The translations under genes were made by a program, and so were the position numbers. The notes beneath the pieces are model-generated. The model saw only the letters and a list, made by a program, of their open reading frames with translations, did no database searches and had not been told where the DNA came from. A stretch of 64,000 nt of DNA from Tessaracoccus sp. SD287 (GTDB lineage Bacteria > Actinomycetota > Actinomycetes > Propionibacteriales > Propionibacteriaceae): NCBI RefSeq assembly GCF_017355265.1, contig NZ_JADIJQ010000009.1, positions 44,597-108,596 on the forward strand, in the 5' to 3' direction. Positions 63,973-64,000 of this stretch are shown one piece after another; the stretch's first letter is position 1; each line of letters starts with the position of its first letter.

Positions 63973-64000
63973 TCAGGAGTCGGCAAGGACGTGGTCTCGG
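63973..64000 (-). CDS. 3' end of an upstream gene, cut by window
   Basis: In one minus-strand frame the last bases of the window read RDHVLADS followed by TGA (63973-63975), a plausible C-terminus of another gene of the microcompartment operon. It is too short to identify. Confidence 0.25.

Overview
This window is chromosomal DNA from a high-GC actinobacterium. The evidence is strong G/C bias at third codon positions, frequent GTG starts, a DUF3073 protein, three-component FGAM synthase (PurL/PurQ/PurS), many start codons lying 6-7 nt after a TAnnnT -10 hexamer (leaderless-type promoters), and Mrp antiporter and CarH-like genes of actinobacterial type. The gene mix (tetrapyrrole genes, dihydroxyacetone kinase, PutA, and an ethanolamine/propanediol-type microcompartment operon) would suit the Propionibacteriaceae, but that placement is an inference. 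No phage, IS element, CRISPR array or rRNA was seen.

Layout. 0-5.4 kb (+ strand): two exported or membrane proteins; a triple-SH3 cell-wall protein behind a promoter and a highly structured 5' leader; a 51-bp tandem repeat; three tRNAs (Glu, Asp, Phe), each followed by hairpins, the last by a four-fold array of UUCG-loop hairpins; and a Gln-rich membrane protein. 5.4-10.8 kb (- strand): type II NADH dehydrogenase, a frameshifted alpha/beta hydrolase, DUF3073, purM and purF. 10.9-19.4 kb: a surface-anchored DUF4397 protein divergent from a CarH-like B12 photoreceptor/regulator with a CarH-type operator; radical SAM and protoporphyrinogen/coproporphyrinogen oxidase genes; a hydrolase and an M20 peptidase; and a secreted subtilisin. 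19.6-25.1 kb: purL, then a P1B-type metal ATPase with a separate HMA chaperone, divergent from a Crp/Fnr regulator, with two FNR-type boxes between. 25.1-35.6 kb: a Ugp-like ABC transporter, bifunctional PutA and aminopeptidase N. 35.6-40.6 kb: a LacI regulator, a YihY/BrkB membrane protein, a zinc alcohol dehydrogenase, and dihydroxyacetone kinase DhaL/DhaK.

40.7-47.4 kb (- strand): a tightly overlapping six-gene amino-sugar operon (sodium/solute symporter, AGE epimerase, NagB-like, SIS, NagA, neutral-ceramidase-like) behind a perfect 14-bp LacI-type operator. 47.6-49.4 kb: purQ and an in-frame purC-purS fusion. 49.5-57 kb: an aldo/keto reductase, then a complete Mrp Na+/H+ antiporter operon with fused MrpA-MrpB. 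57-61.2 kb: a PQQ-type sugar dehydrogenase lipoprotein, purB and purD. 61.2-64 kb: the downstream part of a bacterial microcompartment operon (BMC-H shell protein, EutQ-like, EutJ-like, tandem-BMC shell protein, small EutQ-N-like protein), running off the window end.

How the genes work together: purine synthesis genes (F, M, L, Q, S, C, B, D) are scattered over about 52 kb, all on the minus strand, with unrelated operons between them. Several self-contained regulatory circuits are readable directly: CarH-type, FNR-type and LacI-type operators, and a possible RBS-sequestering leader. The most novel candidates are the 2338-2451 leader RNA, the amino-sugar/ceramidase operon, the PurC-PurS fusion, the CPG-motif metal ATPase under apparent FNR control, and the microcompartment operon's duplicated EutQ-type module.
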